Below, piece after piece: positions 44,056-52,982 of a stretch of 64,000 nt of DNA (positions are counted from its first letter, which is position 1; the number at the start of each line of letters is the position of its first letter). The notes beneath the pieces were generated by a model. The model had not been told where the DNA came from and did no database searches. It saw nothing but the letters and a program-made list of their open reading frames with translations. Position numbers and translations under genes: made by a program. The stretch covers positions 620,001 through 684,000 of the forward strand of contig NZ_PYMI01000002.1 of assembly GCF_003025595.1 (NCBI RefSeq). The letters are read 5' to 3'. Source of the stretch: Photobacterium ganghwense (GTDB lineage: Bacteria; Pseudomonadota; Gammaproteobacteria; Enterobacterales; Vibrionaceae).

Positions 44056-45042
44056 ATGACAACCCTTCCAACTCCGTTTAAGCGCCTGCGTCGCTTACGT
44101 CATACAGCAAACATGCGCGAACTGGTCCGTGAGCATGATTTCAAACTCACCGATTTAATCCATCCGTTGTTTATCGAAGAAGGCATCACGGCACCGGTTG
44201 AAATTTCGACCATGCCGGGTATTGTCCGCTTACCGGAAAGCCAGTTGGCTGAAGAAGCAAAAGCTCTGTATGAATTAGGCATTCGTTACGTGATGCCATT
44301 TGGTATTTCTCACCACAAGGATGAGGAAGGGAGCGATACCTGGAGCGACAATGGTCTATTGGCGCGGATGATTCGAACGATTAAAGAAGCCTGCCCGGAT
44401 ATGATGGTCATTCCTGATATCTGTTTCTGTGAATACACCTCGCACGGCCATTGCGGCATTGTCCACGACAACTGTGTCGATAACGATGCAACACTGGAAA
44501 ATCTGGTGAAGCAGAGTGTTACCGCTGCGAAAGCCGGCGCTGATATGCTGGCACCTTCCGCGATGATGGATGGTCAGGTGAAGGCTATTCGTACCGGCTT
44601 GGATGCCGCTGGTTTTGAGCACGTGGCGATTCTGGCGCACGCCGTAAAATTTGCTTCTTCATTTTATGGCCCTTTCCGCGCGGCTGTTGACAGTGAACTG
44701 GACGGCGATCGTAAAGGCTATCAAATGGATTACGCGAACGGCCGTCAGGCGCTGGTGGAAGCGCTGCTGGACGAAGAAGAAGGCGCCGATATTTTGATGG
44801 TAAAACCGGGTACACCTTATCTGGATGTATTGGCTAACCTGAAAAAAGAAACTAACCTGCCGCTGGCGGCCTATCAGGTCGGGGGCGAGTATGCGTCCAT
44901 CAAATTTGCGGCAATGGCCGGTGCGCTGGATGAGAAAGCGGTCGTATTTGAAACTCTTACCGGCTTTAAACGTGCTGGTGCCAATCTGGTTGTCAGTTAT
45001 TACACCAAACAGGTGGCACAATGGCTGTCTGAAAGCCGCTAA
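44056..45042 (+). CDS. hemB: Delta-aminolevulinic acid dehydratase (porphobilinogen synthase)
   Basis: 328-residue haem biosynthesis enzyme that condenses two ALA to porphobilinogen. Schiff-base lysines are K198 (HAVKFASSFYGPFR) and K250 (LMVKPGTPYLD). The three cysteines of a zinc site are C123, C125 and C133 in DICFCEYTSHGHCG, so this is a zinc-type enzyme. Start chosen at 44056, with GGGAAAGA upstream; the frame could begin at TTG 44020. It stands alone with its own terminator. Confidence 0.96.
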   Translation: MTTLPTPFKRLRRLRHTANMRELVREHDFKLTDLIHPLFIEEGITAPVEISTMPGIVRLPESQLAEEAKALYELGIRYVMPFGISHHKDEEGSDTWSDNGLLARMIRTIKEACPDMMVIPDICFCEYTSHGHCGIVHDNCVDNDATLENLVKQSVTAAKAGADMLAPSAMMDGQVKAIRTGLDAAGFEHVAILAHAVKFASSFYGPFRAAVDSELDGDRKGYQMDYANGRQALVEALLDEEEGADILMVKPGTPYLDVLANLKKETNLPLAAYQVGGEYASIKFAAMAGALDEKAVVFETLTGFKRAGANLVVSYYTKQVAQWLSESR

Positions 45043-45119
45043 CTCCCTACCTTAAAGTCGCAGTGTTTTTGTTGGCAGTGTTTTTGTCGGTTTAGAAACT
45101 GCGTGTGAAAAACCATTTT

Positions 45120-45150
45120 CAGCCCAGCCGTTCGGATGGGCTGATTTGTT
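45120..45150 (+). terminator. Probable terminator after hemB
   Basis: Stem CAGCCCA / TGGGCTG with an inner CCG/CGG pairing, followed by ATTTGTTTGG. Confidence 0.6.
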
Positions 45151-45174
45151 TGGTGTTAAGGCATGCTGAAGCAG

Positions 45175-45212
45175 ACAAAAAAGCCCTGCTTGAGTGAGGT
45201 CAAACAGGGCAA
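45175..45212 (-). terminator. Terminator after iolB
   Basis: On the minus strand a stem GCCCTG / CAGGGC with inner TTGA / TCAA, followed by six T; 30 bases after the iolB stop. Confidence 0.8.
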
Positions 45213-45242
45213 TATTATCCAATAAAGACAAAGAGAACTCGG

Positions 45243-46067
45243 TTAACGGTGTTTTGCTGCGTACTCTTCGCTGTTTATCCAGCTATGTTCTTCTTCCCAG
45301 GTAAATAACCATTTACGGGTCGGGCCGGCCATAACATTTAAGTAGTAGTTGTCATACCCAGCCATGGTTGCTACCGGATGATAGCCTTTAGGAGCCATGA
45401 CCACATCTTTGTTATAAACGGCCATCGACTCATCCAGTGAGCGGTCATCGGTATACACGCGTTGTAGGCAGAAGCCTTGAGGCGGGTTCAGACGGTGGTA
45501 ATAGGTTTCTTCCAGATAAGTTTCATGTGGCTCATTATCTTGATCGTGCTTATGACTTGGATAGGAACTCGTGTTCCCCTCATTGGTATACACCTCAACA
45601 ACCAGCAGACTGTCAGCCTCTTTATCATCTGGCAATATATTGTGGACATAGCGTTGGTTATTCCCGTTACCACGGTGTTCTGCATTAATATCTGCCGGAG
45701 CAATCAGTCGGGTCGGGTAATTCCCTTTTCCCGGAGCCTGACAAATGGCGAGCTCAAGTGCGGTGTTTGCCACCACGCAGTAGCTTTCTCCTTGGGTAAC
45801 GTAAACGGCATAAGGTTTCTTGCGTTCAAAAGGATCCATACGATCGCCAATGTTTTCGAACGTGGCTGTTGGCGTTGAGACGGTGGCTTTACCGGCGACT
45901 AATACCAGACAAACTTCATTTTCAGAGGCTGGCATTTCAACACGCTGACCAGCTTCCAGTTCAACGACCTGAAAACCCACATACTTCCAACCGGCTGATT
46001 CCGGTGTGATCTGCTGTGTACGGTGATGTGCGTCAGGCGCATGATATTTTGAGAGTAGCTTTGACAT
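45243..46067 (-). CDS. iolB: 5-deoxy-glucuronate isomerase
   Basis: 274-residue cupin enzyme that turns 5-deoxy-glucuronate into 2-deoxy-5-keto-gluconate in inositol breakdown. Typical features: GWKYVGFQVVELEAGQ, SSYPSHKHDQDNEPHETYLEETYYHRLNPPQGFCLQRVY (metal ligands His/Glu), VVMAPKGYHPVATMAGYDNYYLNVMAGP. Start set at 46067 by AGAGG upstream; the 14 codons above it are not conserved. Divergent from iolD, with operator-like sites between them. Confidence 0.95.
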   Translation of the reverse strand: MSKLLSKYHAPDAHHRTQQITPESAGWKYVGFQVVELEAGQRVEMPASENEVCLVLVAGKATVSTPTATFENIGDRMDPFERKKPYAVYVTQGESYCVVANTALELAICQAPGKGNYPTRLIAPADINAEHRGNGNNQRYVHNILPDDKEADSLLVVEVYTNEGNTSSYPSHKHDQDNEPHETYLEETYYHRLNPPQGFCLQRVYTDDRSLDESMAVYNKDVVMAPKGYHPVATMAGYDNYYLNVMAGPTRKWLFTWEEEHSWINSEEYAAKHR

Positions 46068-46148
46068 CCTAGACCTCTGCTTATGATGACACCCGCCGGT
46101 GTCTTGCATCCTGTGAAGTAAAACTCTATTGATTTTTAACTTTCATTA

Positions 46149-46176
46149 AATCTATCACGTGAAATTTTTATTTCAA
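46149..46176 (-). promoter_or_regulatory. iolB promoter with operator-like dyad in the spacer
   Basis: On the minus strand, TTGAAA (46176-46171), 16-base spacer, TAGATT (46154-46149). The perfect GAAAT-N4-ATTTC dyad at 46161-46174 overlaps the -35 element and spacer. Confidence 0.5.
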
Positions 46177-46246
46177 TAGTTTCATTCTGCTTGTTCCTCT
46201 TTTCGTGTTTTGTGATGACAGGGGTTATTGGCGGCAGGGCTCTTCT

Positions 46247-46268
46247 ATATAGATTGGTCTATCTATAT
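46247..46268. repeat. Dyad between iolB and iolD
   Basis: Perfect inverted repeat ATATAGAT-N6-ATCTATAT; a possible second operator, unlike the GAAAT-N4-ATTTC sites. Confidence 0.4.
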
Positions 46269-46371
46269 GATTTTAATTAATTAAAAAGGATGTCAGGATA
46301 ATTGGCGCTGTTTATGAAGCGCTGTGGATTTATACCAAGATCACAAAAGACCATATCGTTTCATAATTGTC

Positions 46372-46399
46372 TTGAAATGAAAAAAATGTTCCATATATT
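46372..46399 (+). promoter_or_regulatory. iolD promoter
   Basis: TTGAAA (46372-46377), 16-base spacer, TATATT (46394-46399), about 100 bases before iolD. A half-site TTGAAATGAAA overlaps the -35. Confidence 0.45.
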
Positions 46400-46501
46400 A
46401 TTTTGTAAGACTAAAACCCCTTAGGGTGGGGCAGATATAAAGCGACACATTCAATAAGAATGGATTCTGCAACGGCCTGCTTGATTGGAGAGACAGTGGT
46501 T

Positions 46502-48436
46502 ATGAGCACCTTACGAATGACAACCGCCCAGGCGCTGGTGAAGTTTATGAACCAGCAATACGTCGACGTCGATGGTGAACAGCAAAAATTTATTCATGGT
46601 GTGTTTACTATTTTTGGACATGGCAATGTGGTTGGTTTGGGTCAGGCTCTGGAGCAGGATGCTGGTGACTTGGTGGTTCATCAGGGGTGTAATGAACAGG
46701 GAATGGCTCACATTGCCATGGGTTACGCCAAGCAGCAAAAGCGAAAAAAAATCTACGCGGTCACATCTTCCGTTGGTCCTGGCGCGGCAAATATGGTGAC
46801 AGCGGCTGCTACCGCCACTGCTAATCGTATCCCTGTTCTCTTTTTGCCTGGTGATGTATTTGCCTCGCGTCAGCCCGATCCTGTGTTGCAGCAGGTTGAG
46901 CAGTATCATGATTGTTCTATCAGTACGAATGACTGTTTTCGTCCGGTATCCCGTTACTGGGATAGAGTTTCCCGTCCTGAGCAACTGATGAGTGCGATGA
47001 TTAATGCCATGCGTGTGCTCACCGATCCGGCTGACACTGGTGCTGTCACAATCTGTTTGCCTCAAGATGTGCAGGGCGAAGCGTACGATTTCCCAGACTA
47101 TTTTTTTCAAAAACGAGTACATCGGATTGAACGTCGTCCGGCTTCCGCAGCCATGATTGAAGACGCCGTGAGGCTGATTCGCAGCAAGAAAAAGCCAATG
47201 TTGGTGTGTGGTGGTGGGGTTCGTTACAGTGAAGCTCATGAAATGTTTCGTCTGTTTGCTGAACGCTTCAATATCCCGTTTGGGGAAACACAAGCGGGTA
47301 AAAGCGCTGTTGTTTATGACCATGTATTGAATCTGGGGGGTGTCGGCACCACGGGTTGTCTGGCTGCTAACCTGATTGCCAAAGAAGCGGATCTCGTGAT
47401 TGGGGTTGGTACCCGCTTTACCGACTTTACGACGGCCTCGAAATCCTTATTCCAGCATCCGGATGTTGAGTTTCTGACGATCAATGTTGCTGAGTTTGAT
47501 GCTTATAAACTGGATGCTTCTGCGGTCGTTGCTGATGCCAAAGAGGCATTGATTGCGATTGGCGATCAATTGGAACAGGTGGGATACCGCAGCGGGTATG
47601 TTGATGAAATCAGGCTCGCGAAGTCAGCATGGAAAACAGAGCTGGAGCGACTGTTTGCAATTGAATATCAGGACGGATTCTCACCTGAAATTGCTGGTCA
47701 TCTCGATGATAAGTTGTCGGAGTACAGCGACGCACTTCAAACTCGTCTGACTCAGACTCGCGTATTGGGGCTGTTGGATGAGCACCTTGAAGATCATGCT
47801 ATCGTGGTTGGTGCCGCTGGCTCGTTACCGGGGGATTTGCAACGTGTGTGGCAGCCAAAGCAGCCTGATACTTATCATATGGAATATGGTTACTCTTGTA
47901 TGGGTTACGAAGTGGCGGCGGCAGTCGGAGCGAAGCTTGCCTGCCCTGAGCAACCGGTGTACGCGATGGTCGGAGACGGCTCTTATATGATGCTGCACTC
48001 GGAACTGCAGACCGCTATTCAGGAAGGGCTGAAGATAACGGTGCTCTTATTTGATAATGCCGGATTTGGCTGTATCAACAATTTACAGATGAGCCAGGGG
48101 ATGGGAAGTTATGGTACAGAGAATCGCTATCGAGACCCTGCGACAGGCGGGATGACCGGTAACTTAGTGAAAGTCGACTTTGCCAAGAACGCAGAAAGTT
48201 ATGGTTGCAAGGGGTACACGGTACACACCGAAGCGGAACTACTCGCCGCATTGGAAGATGCTCGTAAGCAGGCGGTTTCCTCGCTTATCGATATCAAAGT
48301 ATTGCCGAAGACAATGACTCATGGTTACGAGGCATGGTGGCGTACCGGTACTGCGCAGGTTGCTGATGATCCAAGAATTGTTGAAGCGGCTGACGATATT
48401 AAGCGAGTGCTTTCCGAGCAGGCAAGACAGTACTAG
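46502..48436 (+). CDS. iolD: 3D-(3,5/4)-trihydroxycyclohexane-1,2-dione hydrolase
   Basis: 644-residue thiamine diphosphate enzyme that opens the inositol-derived ring. [37 protein letters not shown] carries the ThDP/Mg motif (G491-D492-G493), and the activating glutamate is in [19 protein letters not shown]. Start set at 46502 (GGAGAG nine bases upstream) rather than 46460. It ends in a strong terminator before iolC, with an operator dyad just after. Length and motifs are normal for IolD. Confidence 0.96.
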   Translation: MSTLRMTTAQALVKFMNQQYVDVDGEQQKFIHGVFTIFGHGNVVGLGQALEQDAGDLVVHQGCNEQGMAHIAMGYAKQQKRKKIYAVTSSVGPGAANMVTAAATATANRIPVLFLPGDVFASRQPDPVLQQVEQYHDCSISTNDCFRPVSRYWDRVSRPEQLMSAMINAMRVLTDPADTGAVTICLPQDVQGEAYDFPDYFFQKRVHRIERRPASAAMIEDAVRLIRSKKKPMLVCGGGVRYSEAHEMFRLFAERFNIPFGETQAGKSAVVYDHVLNLGGVGTTGCLAANLIAKEADLVIGVGTRFTDFTTASKSLFQHPDVEFLTINVAEFDAYKLDASAVVADAKEALIAIGDQLEQVGYRSGYVDEIRLAKSAWKTELERLFAIEYQDGFSPEIAGHLDDKLSEYSDALQTRLTQTRVLGLLDEHLEDHAIVVGAAGSLPGDLQRVWQPKQPDTYHMEYGYSCMGYEVAAAVGAKLACPEQPVYAMVGDGSYMMLHSELQTAIQEGLKITVLLFDNAGFGCINNLQMSQGMGSYGTENRYRDPATGGMTGNLVKVDFAKNAESYGCKGYTVHTEAELLAALEDARKQAVSSLIDIKVLPKTMTHGYEAWWRTGTAQVADDPRIVEAADDIKRVLSEQARQY

Positions 48437-48480
48437 CGGTCAATTACTCCAGAACTCGCAAGATTCTTACTTTCAAAGCG

Positions 48481-48515
48481 ACAGCCCTGTATGCATTGTA
48501 CAGGGCTGTTTTTTT
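48481..48515 (+). terminator. Terminator after iolD
   Basis: Perfect 11-bp stem ACAGCCCTGTA / TACAGGGCTGT with a 7-base loop followed by six T. Confidence 0.9.
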
Positions 48516-48535
48516 GAAATGAAAATTTCATTTCA
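48515..48535. promoter_or_regulatory. Operator-like palindrome between iolD and iolC
   Basis: A 21-base palindrome, perfect except at its central base, centred on GAAAT-GAAA-ATTTC (48516-48529), the longest of the iol sites. It starts at the end of the iolD terminator's T run. Confidence 0.65.
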
Positions 48536-48684
48536 GTTTTAACTCATATCAATGAAACTCATTTCTCCTCCCTGTTCACATTTGATGACAGGCAATATTG
48601 CTCAACGAGCTGTGGCGCTATTCCCCTGTCTTTAAAAGGAAACTCTGCGGAGATCACATAATGAAATACTTGTTTTTATATTAA

Positions 48685-48713
48685 TTGAAAATAAAACAAA
48701 TATTTCGTATAAA
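48685..48713 (+). promoter_or_regulatory. iolC promoter
   Basis: TTGAAA (48685-48690), 17-base spacer, TATAAA (48708-48713). The spacer holds a degenerate copy of the iol operator (AAAAC-N4-ATTTC). About 126 bases upstream of the iolC start. Confidence 0.55.
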
Positions 48714-48838
48714 TGAGTTATCGAAACAAATGGTGCTTTGCAGTCACCCAGCGTGAAACAGAGGCAACTTCATTGCTTGTTCTGATAGGCATTCAATATT
48801 TCACATCGCTGGTGTAAGGCAGGAGCTGGTAAGGAGCT

Positions 48839-50749
48839 ATGGAAGTGAATACTGAAAAGAAATTTGATGTGATATGCATGGGTCGTATCGCGGTCGATTT
48901 ATATGGCCAGCAAATCGGTGCTCGTCTGGAAGATATGGGATCATTCCGTAAATATCTGGGTGGCTCATCAGGGAATGTTGCTTACGGAACAGCGCGTCAG
49001 GGATTGAAGTCTTCAATGCTGGCAAGAGTTGGTGATGAGCATATGGGGCGCTTTTTGCGTGAAGAGCTGACTCGTGTTGGCTGTGATACCACTCATTTGA
49101 TCACCGATAAAGATCGTCTGACCGGATTAGTCATTCTGGGTATTAAAGATGAAGAGACTTTCCCACTGATCTTCTATCGCGACAACTGCGCGGATATGGC
49201 GATAACCGGAGATGACTTTTCTGAAGAATATATTGCATCGGCACGCTGCCTGGCGATTACAGGTACTCATCTTTCACATCCGAAAACACGCGAAGCTGTA
49301 CTCACTGCTCTGAAATATGCCCGTCGAAATGGTGTGAAAACAGCCCTTGATATTGACTACCGTCCGGTGCTTTGGGGACTAACGTCGTTGGGTGATGGCG
49401 AAACCCGTTTCATCGAGTCTGACAGCGTCACCGAACAGTTGCAGGAGGTTCTGGGGTTGTTCGATCTGATTGTTGGGACAGAAGAAGAGTTCCATATTGC
49501 TGGTGGTTCGACGGATACCGTCGAAGCACTGCGTAATGTGCGTAAAATTTCTCAGGCGGAATTTGTTTGTAAGCGTGGGCCGTTGGGTTGCTCTGTCTTT
49601 ACTGATGAGATCCCGGAAACACTGGATGAAGGTATCACTGTTCACGGAGTGAGAGTCGATGTACTTAACGTACTAGGCGCCGGGGATGCCTTTATGTCCG
49701 GTCTGTTGCGCGGCTACCTTAATGGTGATTCCTGGGAGCAGTCATGCGCGTACGCCAACGCTTGTGGTGCACTGGTGGTCTCTCGCCATGGGTGTGCACC
49801 TGCAATGCCGACAAAAGTTGAACTGGATAATTATCTGGCTCGAGCGAACGTTGTACCTCGCCCAGATGTGGATTCAGAGTTGAACCATCTGCATCGAGTG
49901 ACAACGCGTAATAACGTGTGGGAAGAACTATGTGTGCTGGCCTTCGATCATCGCATCCAGTTTGTCGATATGGCACGAGCCGCAGGGGCGGATATATCCA
50001 GAATCAAACCACTGAAGAAACTTATTCTCAAAGCCAGCCAGGAAGTGGCGGAAGAAGCGGCCCTGAACGGCAAAGTTGGTTTGCTGTGCGACAGTACGTT
50101 TGGTCAGGATGTACTGAATGAAATTACCGGGCAGGGGTGGTGGATTGGACGCCCTATTGAGCAGCCAGGCTCACGCCCGTTGGAGCTTGAACATGGCAAT
50201 ATCGGCTCACAGTTGATCGACTGGCCGTTGGAACACATTGTGAAATGTCTGGTTTTCTTCCATCCGGAAGATGACCACCCGACACGTCTGCGCCAGGAAG
50301 CGAAGGTCAAAGAAGTTTACGAGGCATGCTGTAAGTCAGGTCATGAACTGTTACTTGAAATTATTCTTCCTGCCGACATGGAGATTAGTGATGCCCTGTA
50401 TCTTCGTGCCATGAAACGTTTCTATAACTTGGGCGTGAAACCCGACTGGTGGAAACTGCCGCCACTATCAAGCCAGAGCTGGAGCCAAGCGGCGGCGTTG
50501 ATTGAAGAGCGCGATCCTTATTGTCGGGGAGTTGTTCTGCTTGGGCTCGATGCTCCACAGGAAGAATTGGAAGCTGGATTCGCAGCGGCAGCAACCCAAT
50601 CCATTGTCAAAGGTTTTGCTGTCGGTCGTACCCTGTTTGGCCAGCCATCCCGAGAGTGGCTAGCCGGAAAAATAGATGATGAAACATTAGTGAAGCACAT
50701 CAAGGTCAACTACCACAATCTGATTACCTTATGGCGTCAGCGCGGCTAG
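48839..50749 (+). CDS. iolC: 5-dehydro-2-deoxygluconokinase fused to DUF2090 domain
   Basis: 636-residue bifunctional protein. Residues about 1-330 are a PfkB sugar kinase (FDVICMGRIAVDLYGQQ, GGSSGNVAYGTAR, and the catalytic Asp283 in VLGAGDAFMSG). Residues about 345-636 are a DUF2090 domain of TIM-barrel type (LAFDHRIQFVDMARAAGADISRI, DSTFGQDVLNE, WKLPPLSSQSWSQ), which in other bacteria acts as the aldolase (IolJ role). The fusion thus joins phosphorylation of 2-deoxy-5-keto-gluconate with its cleavage, if the second domain is an aldolase; I infer this. Ribosome site AAGGAG just upstream. Confidence 0.95.
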   Translation: MEVNTEKKFDVICMGRIAVDLYGQQIGARLEDMGSFRKYLGGSSGNVAYGTARQGLKSSMLARVGDEHMGRFLREELTRVGCDTTHLITDKDRLTGLVILGIKDEETFPLIFYRDNCADMAITGDDFSEEYIASARCLAITGTHLSHPKTREAVLTALKYARRNGVKTALDIDYRPVLWGLTSLGDGETRFIESDSVTEQLQEVLGLFDLIVGTEEEFHIAGGSTDTVEALRNVRKISQAEFVCKRGPLGCSVFTDEIPETLDEGITVHGVRVDVLNVLGAGDAFMSGLLRGYLNGDSWEQSCAYANACGALVVSRHGCAPAMPTKVELDNYLARANVVPRPDVDSELNHLHRVTTRNNVWEELCVLAFDHRIQFVDMARAAGADISRIKPLKKLILKASQEVAEEAALNGKVGLLCDSTFGQDVLNEITGQGWWIGRPIEQPGSRPLELEHGNIGSQLIDWPLEHIVKCLVFFHPEDDHPTRLRQEAKVKEVYEACCKSGHELLLEIILPADMEISDALYLRAMKRFYNLGVKPDWWKLPPLSSQSWSQAAALIEERDPYCRGVVLLGLDAPQEELEAGFAAAATQSIVKGFAVGRTLFGQPSREWLAGKIDDETLVKHIKVNYHNLITLWRQRG

Positions 50750-50783
50750 TACCAACACTATTTATGGATTAAGGAGTATCACA

Positions 50784-51674
50784 ATGGCTGTTCAACTTGG
50801 AATCAATCCTCTTACCTGGACTAACGATGATCTGCCAACTCTGGGCGCGGAAACACCGTTGGAAACTTGCCTGACGGAAGGTAAACAAGCCGGTTTCGCT
50901 GGCTTTGAGTTAGGTAATAAATTTCCGCGTGAAGCAAGTGTGTTGGGACCAATTCTGGCAAAGCATGATTTGAAACTGGTATCGGGCTGGTATTCGCTGG
51001 AATTGCTGACACGATCTGTAGAAGAGGAAATTGAGGCAGTACAAAGCCACTTGACCCTGTTGCGTGAATTGGGTGCGACCGTCATGGTGGCTTGCGAAGT
51101 GACCAACTGTATTCATGGGGCACAGGAGACACCCGTGCACCTGCGTCCTGAGTTTCCGGCAGAGCGCTGGGAGGAGTACGGTAAGAAACTGACAGAGTTT
51201 GCTCGTTACACACAAAGCCAGGGAGTGCAAATTGCCTATCACCACCACATGGGAACAGTGATTGAAACGGAACAAGACGTTGATAACCTGATGAAGCACA
51301 CTGGTCCGGAAGTGGGATTGTTGTTAGACACGGGGCACCTGACGTTTGCTGGCGCTGATCCGATTGCGGTCGCTGAACGTTGGGCAGATCGTATCAATCA
51401 CGTTCACTGTAAAGATATCCGGGCGGATGTATTGGCCGACTGTAAGAACCGTAAGTTGAGCTTCTTAAATTCTGTCTTAAATGGTGTGTATACCGTGCCT
51501 GGTGATGGTTGCATTGACTATCCAGCGGTGTTCAAAGTGCTGAAAGCGGCTAACTACAGTGGGTGGTTAGTTGTAGAAGCTGAGCAAGACCCAGCTGTGG
51601 CTCACCCGCTTACATACGCCACAATGGGGTATAACAACCTGCATAAATTTGCCTCAGATGCTGGTCTGCTGTAA
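50784..51674 (+). CDS. iolE: Myo-inosose-2 dehydratase
   Basis: 296-residue TIM-barrel metal enzyme that dehydrates 2-keto-myo-inositol. MAVQLGINPLTWTNDDLPTLG at the start is diagnostic of IolE; the metal ligands are in YHHHMGTVIE, LLLDTGHLTFAGADP and INHVHCKDIR, and the final VVEAEQDPA block closes the barrel. It follows iolC by 34 bases with a good ribosome site (AAGGAG) and ends at a strong terminator. Confidence 0.96.
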   Translation: MAVQLGINPLTWTNDDLPTLGAETPLETCLTEGKQAGFAGFELGNKFPREASVLGPILAKHDLKLVSGWYSLELLTRSVEEEIEAVQSHLTLLRELGATVMVACEVTNCIHGAQETPVHLRPEFPAERWEEYGKKLTEFARYTQSQGVQIAYHHHMGTVIETEQDVDNLMKHTGPEVGLLLDTGHLTFAGADPIAVAERWADRINHVHCKDIRADVLADCKNRKLSFLNSVLNGVYTVPGDGCIDYPAVFKVLKAANYSGWLVVEAEQDPAVAHPLTYATMGYNNLHKFASDAGLL

Positions 51675-51700
51675 AAGGGCGACAATTTGAACTGTGCATG

Positions 51701-51727
51701 AAAGCGCCCGTATGGGCGCTTTTTTAT
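51701..51727 (+). terminator. Rho-independent terminator after iolE
   Basis: Perfect 9-bp stem AAAGCGCCC / GGGCGCTTT with a GTAT loop, followed by T residues. Confidence 0.9.
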
Positions 51728-51770
51728 TATTTCTGAACGTTGAACAATCTGTATATCCGGTGAGGGAAAA

Positions 51771-52535
51771 ATGATAGTGACTGACCCATGGTTTTATGTC
51801 GCAGCGGTTCCCGCGGTATTGATTTATGGTATCGGAAAAGGTGGGTTGGGTGGGGCTCTGGGCATTGTGGCCGTCCCTCTGATGGCGTTGACCATTCCCC
51901 CTGTACAGGCCGCTGCCATCATGATGCCCATTTTGTGTGTGATGGATTTTTTCGCCGTGCGGGAGCACTTTCATCATGCCGATCGTCGTCAACTCAAACT
52001 CATGCTGCCGGGATCAATCATTGGCGTTACACTGGCTGGGCTACTGATGGGGTATGCATCTGAAAATGTGCTGAAGCTGCTGATTGGCTCTTTATCACTT
52101 TTGTTTTGCCTGCAGTACCTCCTGAATCGTGAAAGTAAACCAACTCGCTCTAGCGGCTGGAGAGGTTTTGGTCGCGCTGGATTCTGGAGTCTATTGTGCG
52201 GGTTCTCCAGTACCACCATTCATGCCGGAGGAGGACCCGCCAGTATATATTTGCTGCCACTGAGGTTGGAGAAAGTGACGTTGATAGCCACTATGGCAGT
52301 GCTGTTTGGCTTGATTAACCTGGCAAAATTAATCCCTTTCACTGTATTAGGTAAGTTTGACACAACGAATATGCTTACTGCTCTGGTCCTGATCCCCCTC
52401 GCTCCTATAGGTGTCAAACTTGGGATCTGGTTACTGCACCGGGTGAGCCAAATCTGGGTATATCGACTGTGTTACGTATTTCTTTTTTTATCCGGCGTGA
52501 AATTGTTCGCTGATGGCATGATAAGCGGGCTGTAA
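51771..52535 (+). CDS. TauE/SafE-family permease
   Basis: 254-residue membrane protein with about eight helices of the TauE/SafE sulfite or organic anion exporter family (YGIGKGGLGGALGIVAVPLMAL, GFSSTTIHAGGGPASIYLLPLRLEK). The double G-G-x-G-G-x-L pattern and the second AGGGP motif are typical. It lies between iolE and iolG, on the same strand, but after the iolE terminator. Its link to inositol is by position only; no sulfonate gene is in view. GTGAGGG upstream of the ATG. Confidence 0.88.
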   Translation: MIVTDPWFYVAAVPAVLIYGIGKGGLGGALGIVAVPLMALTIPPVQAAAIMMPILCVMDFFAVREHFHHADRRQLKLMLPGSIIGVTLAGLLMGYASENVLKLLIGSLSLLFCLQYLLNRESKPTRSSGWRGFGRAGFWSLLCGFSSTTIHAGGGPASIYLLPLRLEKVTLIATMAVLFGLINLAKLIPFTVLGKFDTTNMLTALVLIPLAPIGVKLGIWLLHRVSQIWVYRLCYVFLFLSGVKLFADGMISGL

Positions 52536-52781
52536 CCTTCAGTGTTCTCGGTGAAATACATTTTTACGTTGTACTTCTCTTCTCATCTCTTCTTATCTTT
52601 ACCTCGCTTATTATATTTTGAAACGTATGATTCAGTTAGGCGAACTTATTGTTGTTTTTGTTCGTCGATAAACGGTTCTTCGGTATCCAAATTTCCCTCT
52701 ACTCTCAATGTTTTTGTGATGTTTCACATTGATTTATTTTCATTCTCTGAATTTATTGAGAATTTTGTTACACAGTGAGCA

Positions 52782-52836
52782 AAAATGAATATTTCGTTTT
52801 TGTTTTTCATGAAATAAAAATTTCTTGTGGTATATT
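52782..52836 (+). promoter_or_regulatory. iolG control region: two operator-like dyads and a -10 box
   Basis: AAAAT-N4-ATTTC (52782-52795, one mismatch) and the perfect GAAAT-N4-ATTTC (52811-52824) lie 29 bases apart. A TATATT (52831-52836) follows the second, so a regulator bound there would block the promoter. About 150 bases before iolG. Confidence 0.5.
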
Positions 52837-52982
52837 TTTTCTATCAACTGATGCATCACCAGCATTCATATGTAATGAAGTGAGTTCAGCGCGGTTCAGC
52901 CTATGGCATAGCTGTCTGGCACTGAGAGGAGCCGGTGATGAAACGGACAACACAAACTGGGTTCTGTTTAAAAGGAGTAGTT

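Noticed and set aside
46511-47323. 270-codon minus-strand frame antisense to iolD
   Set aside because: Sequence is rich in His/Thr/Asn and unlike any family; a shadow of iolD coding.
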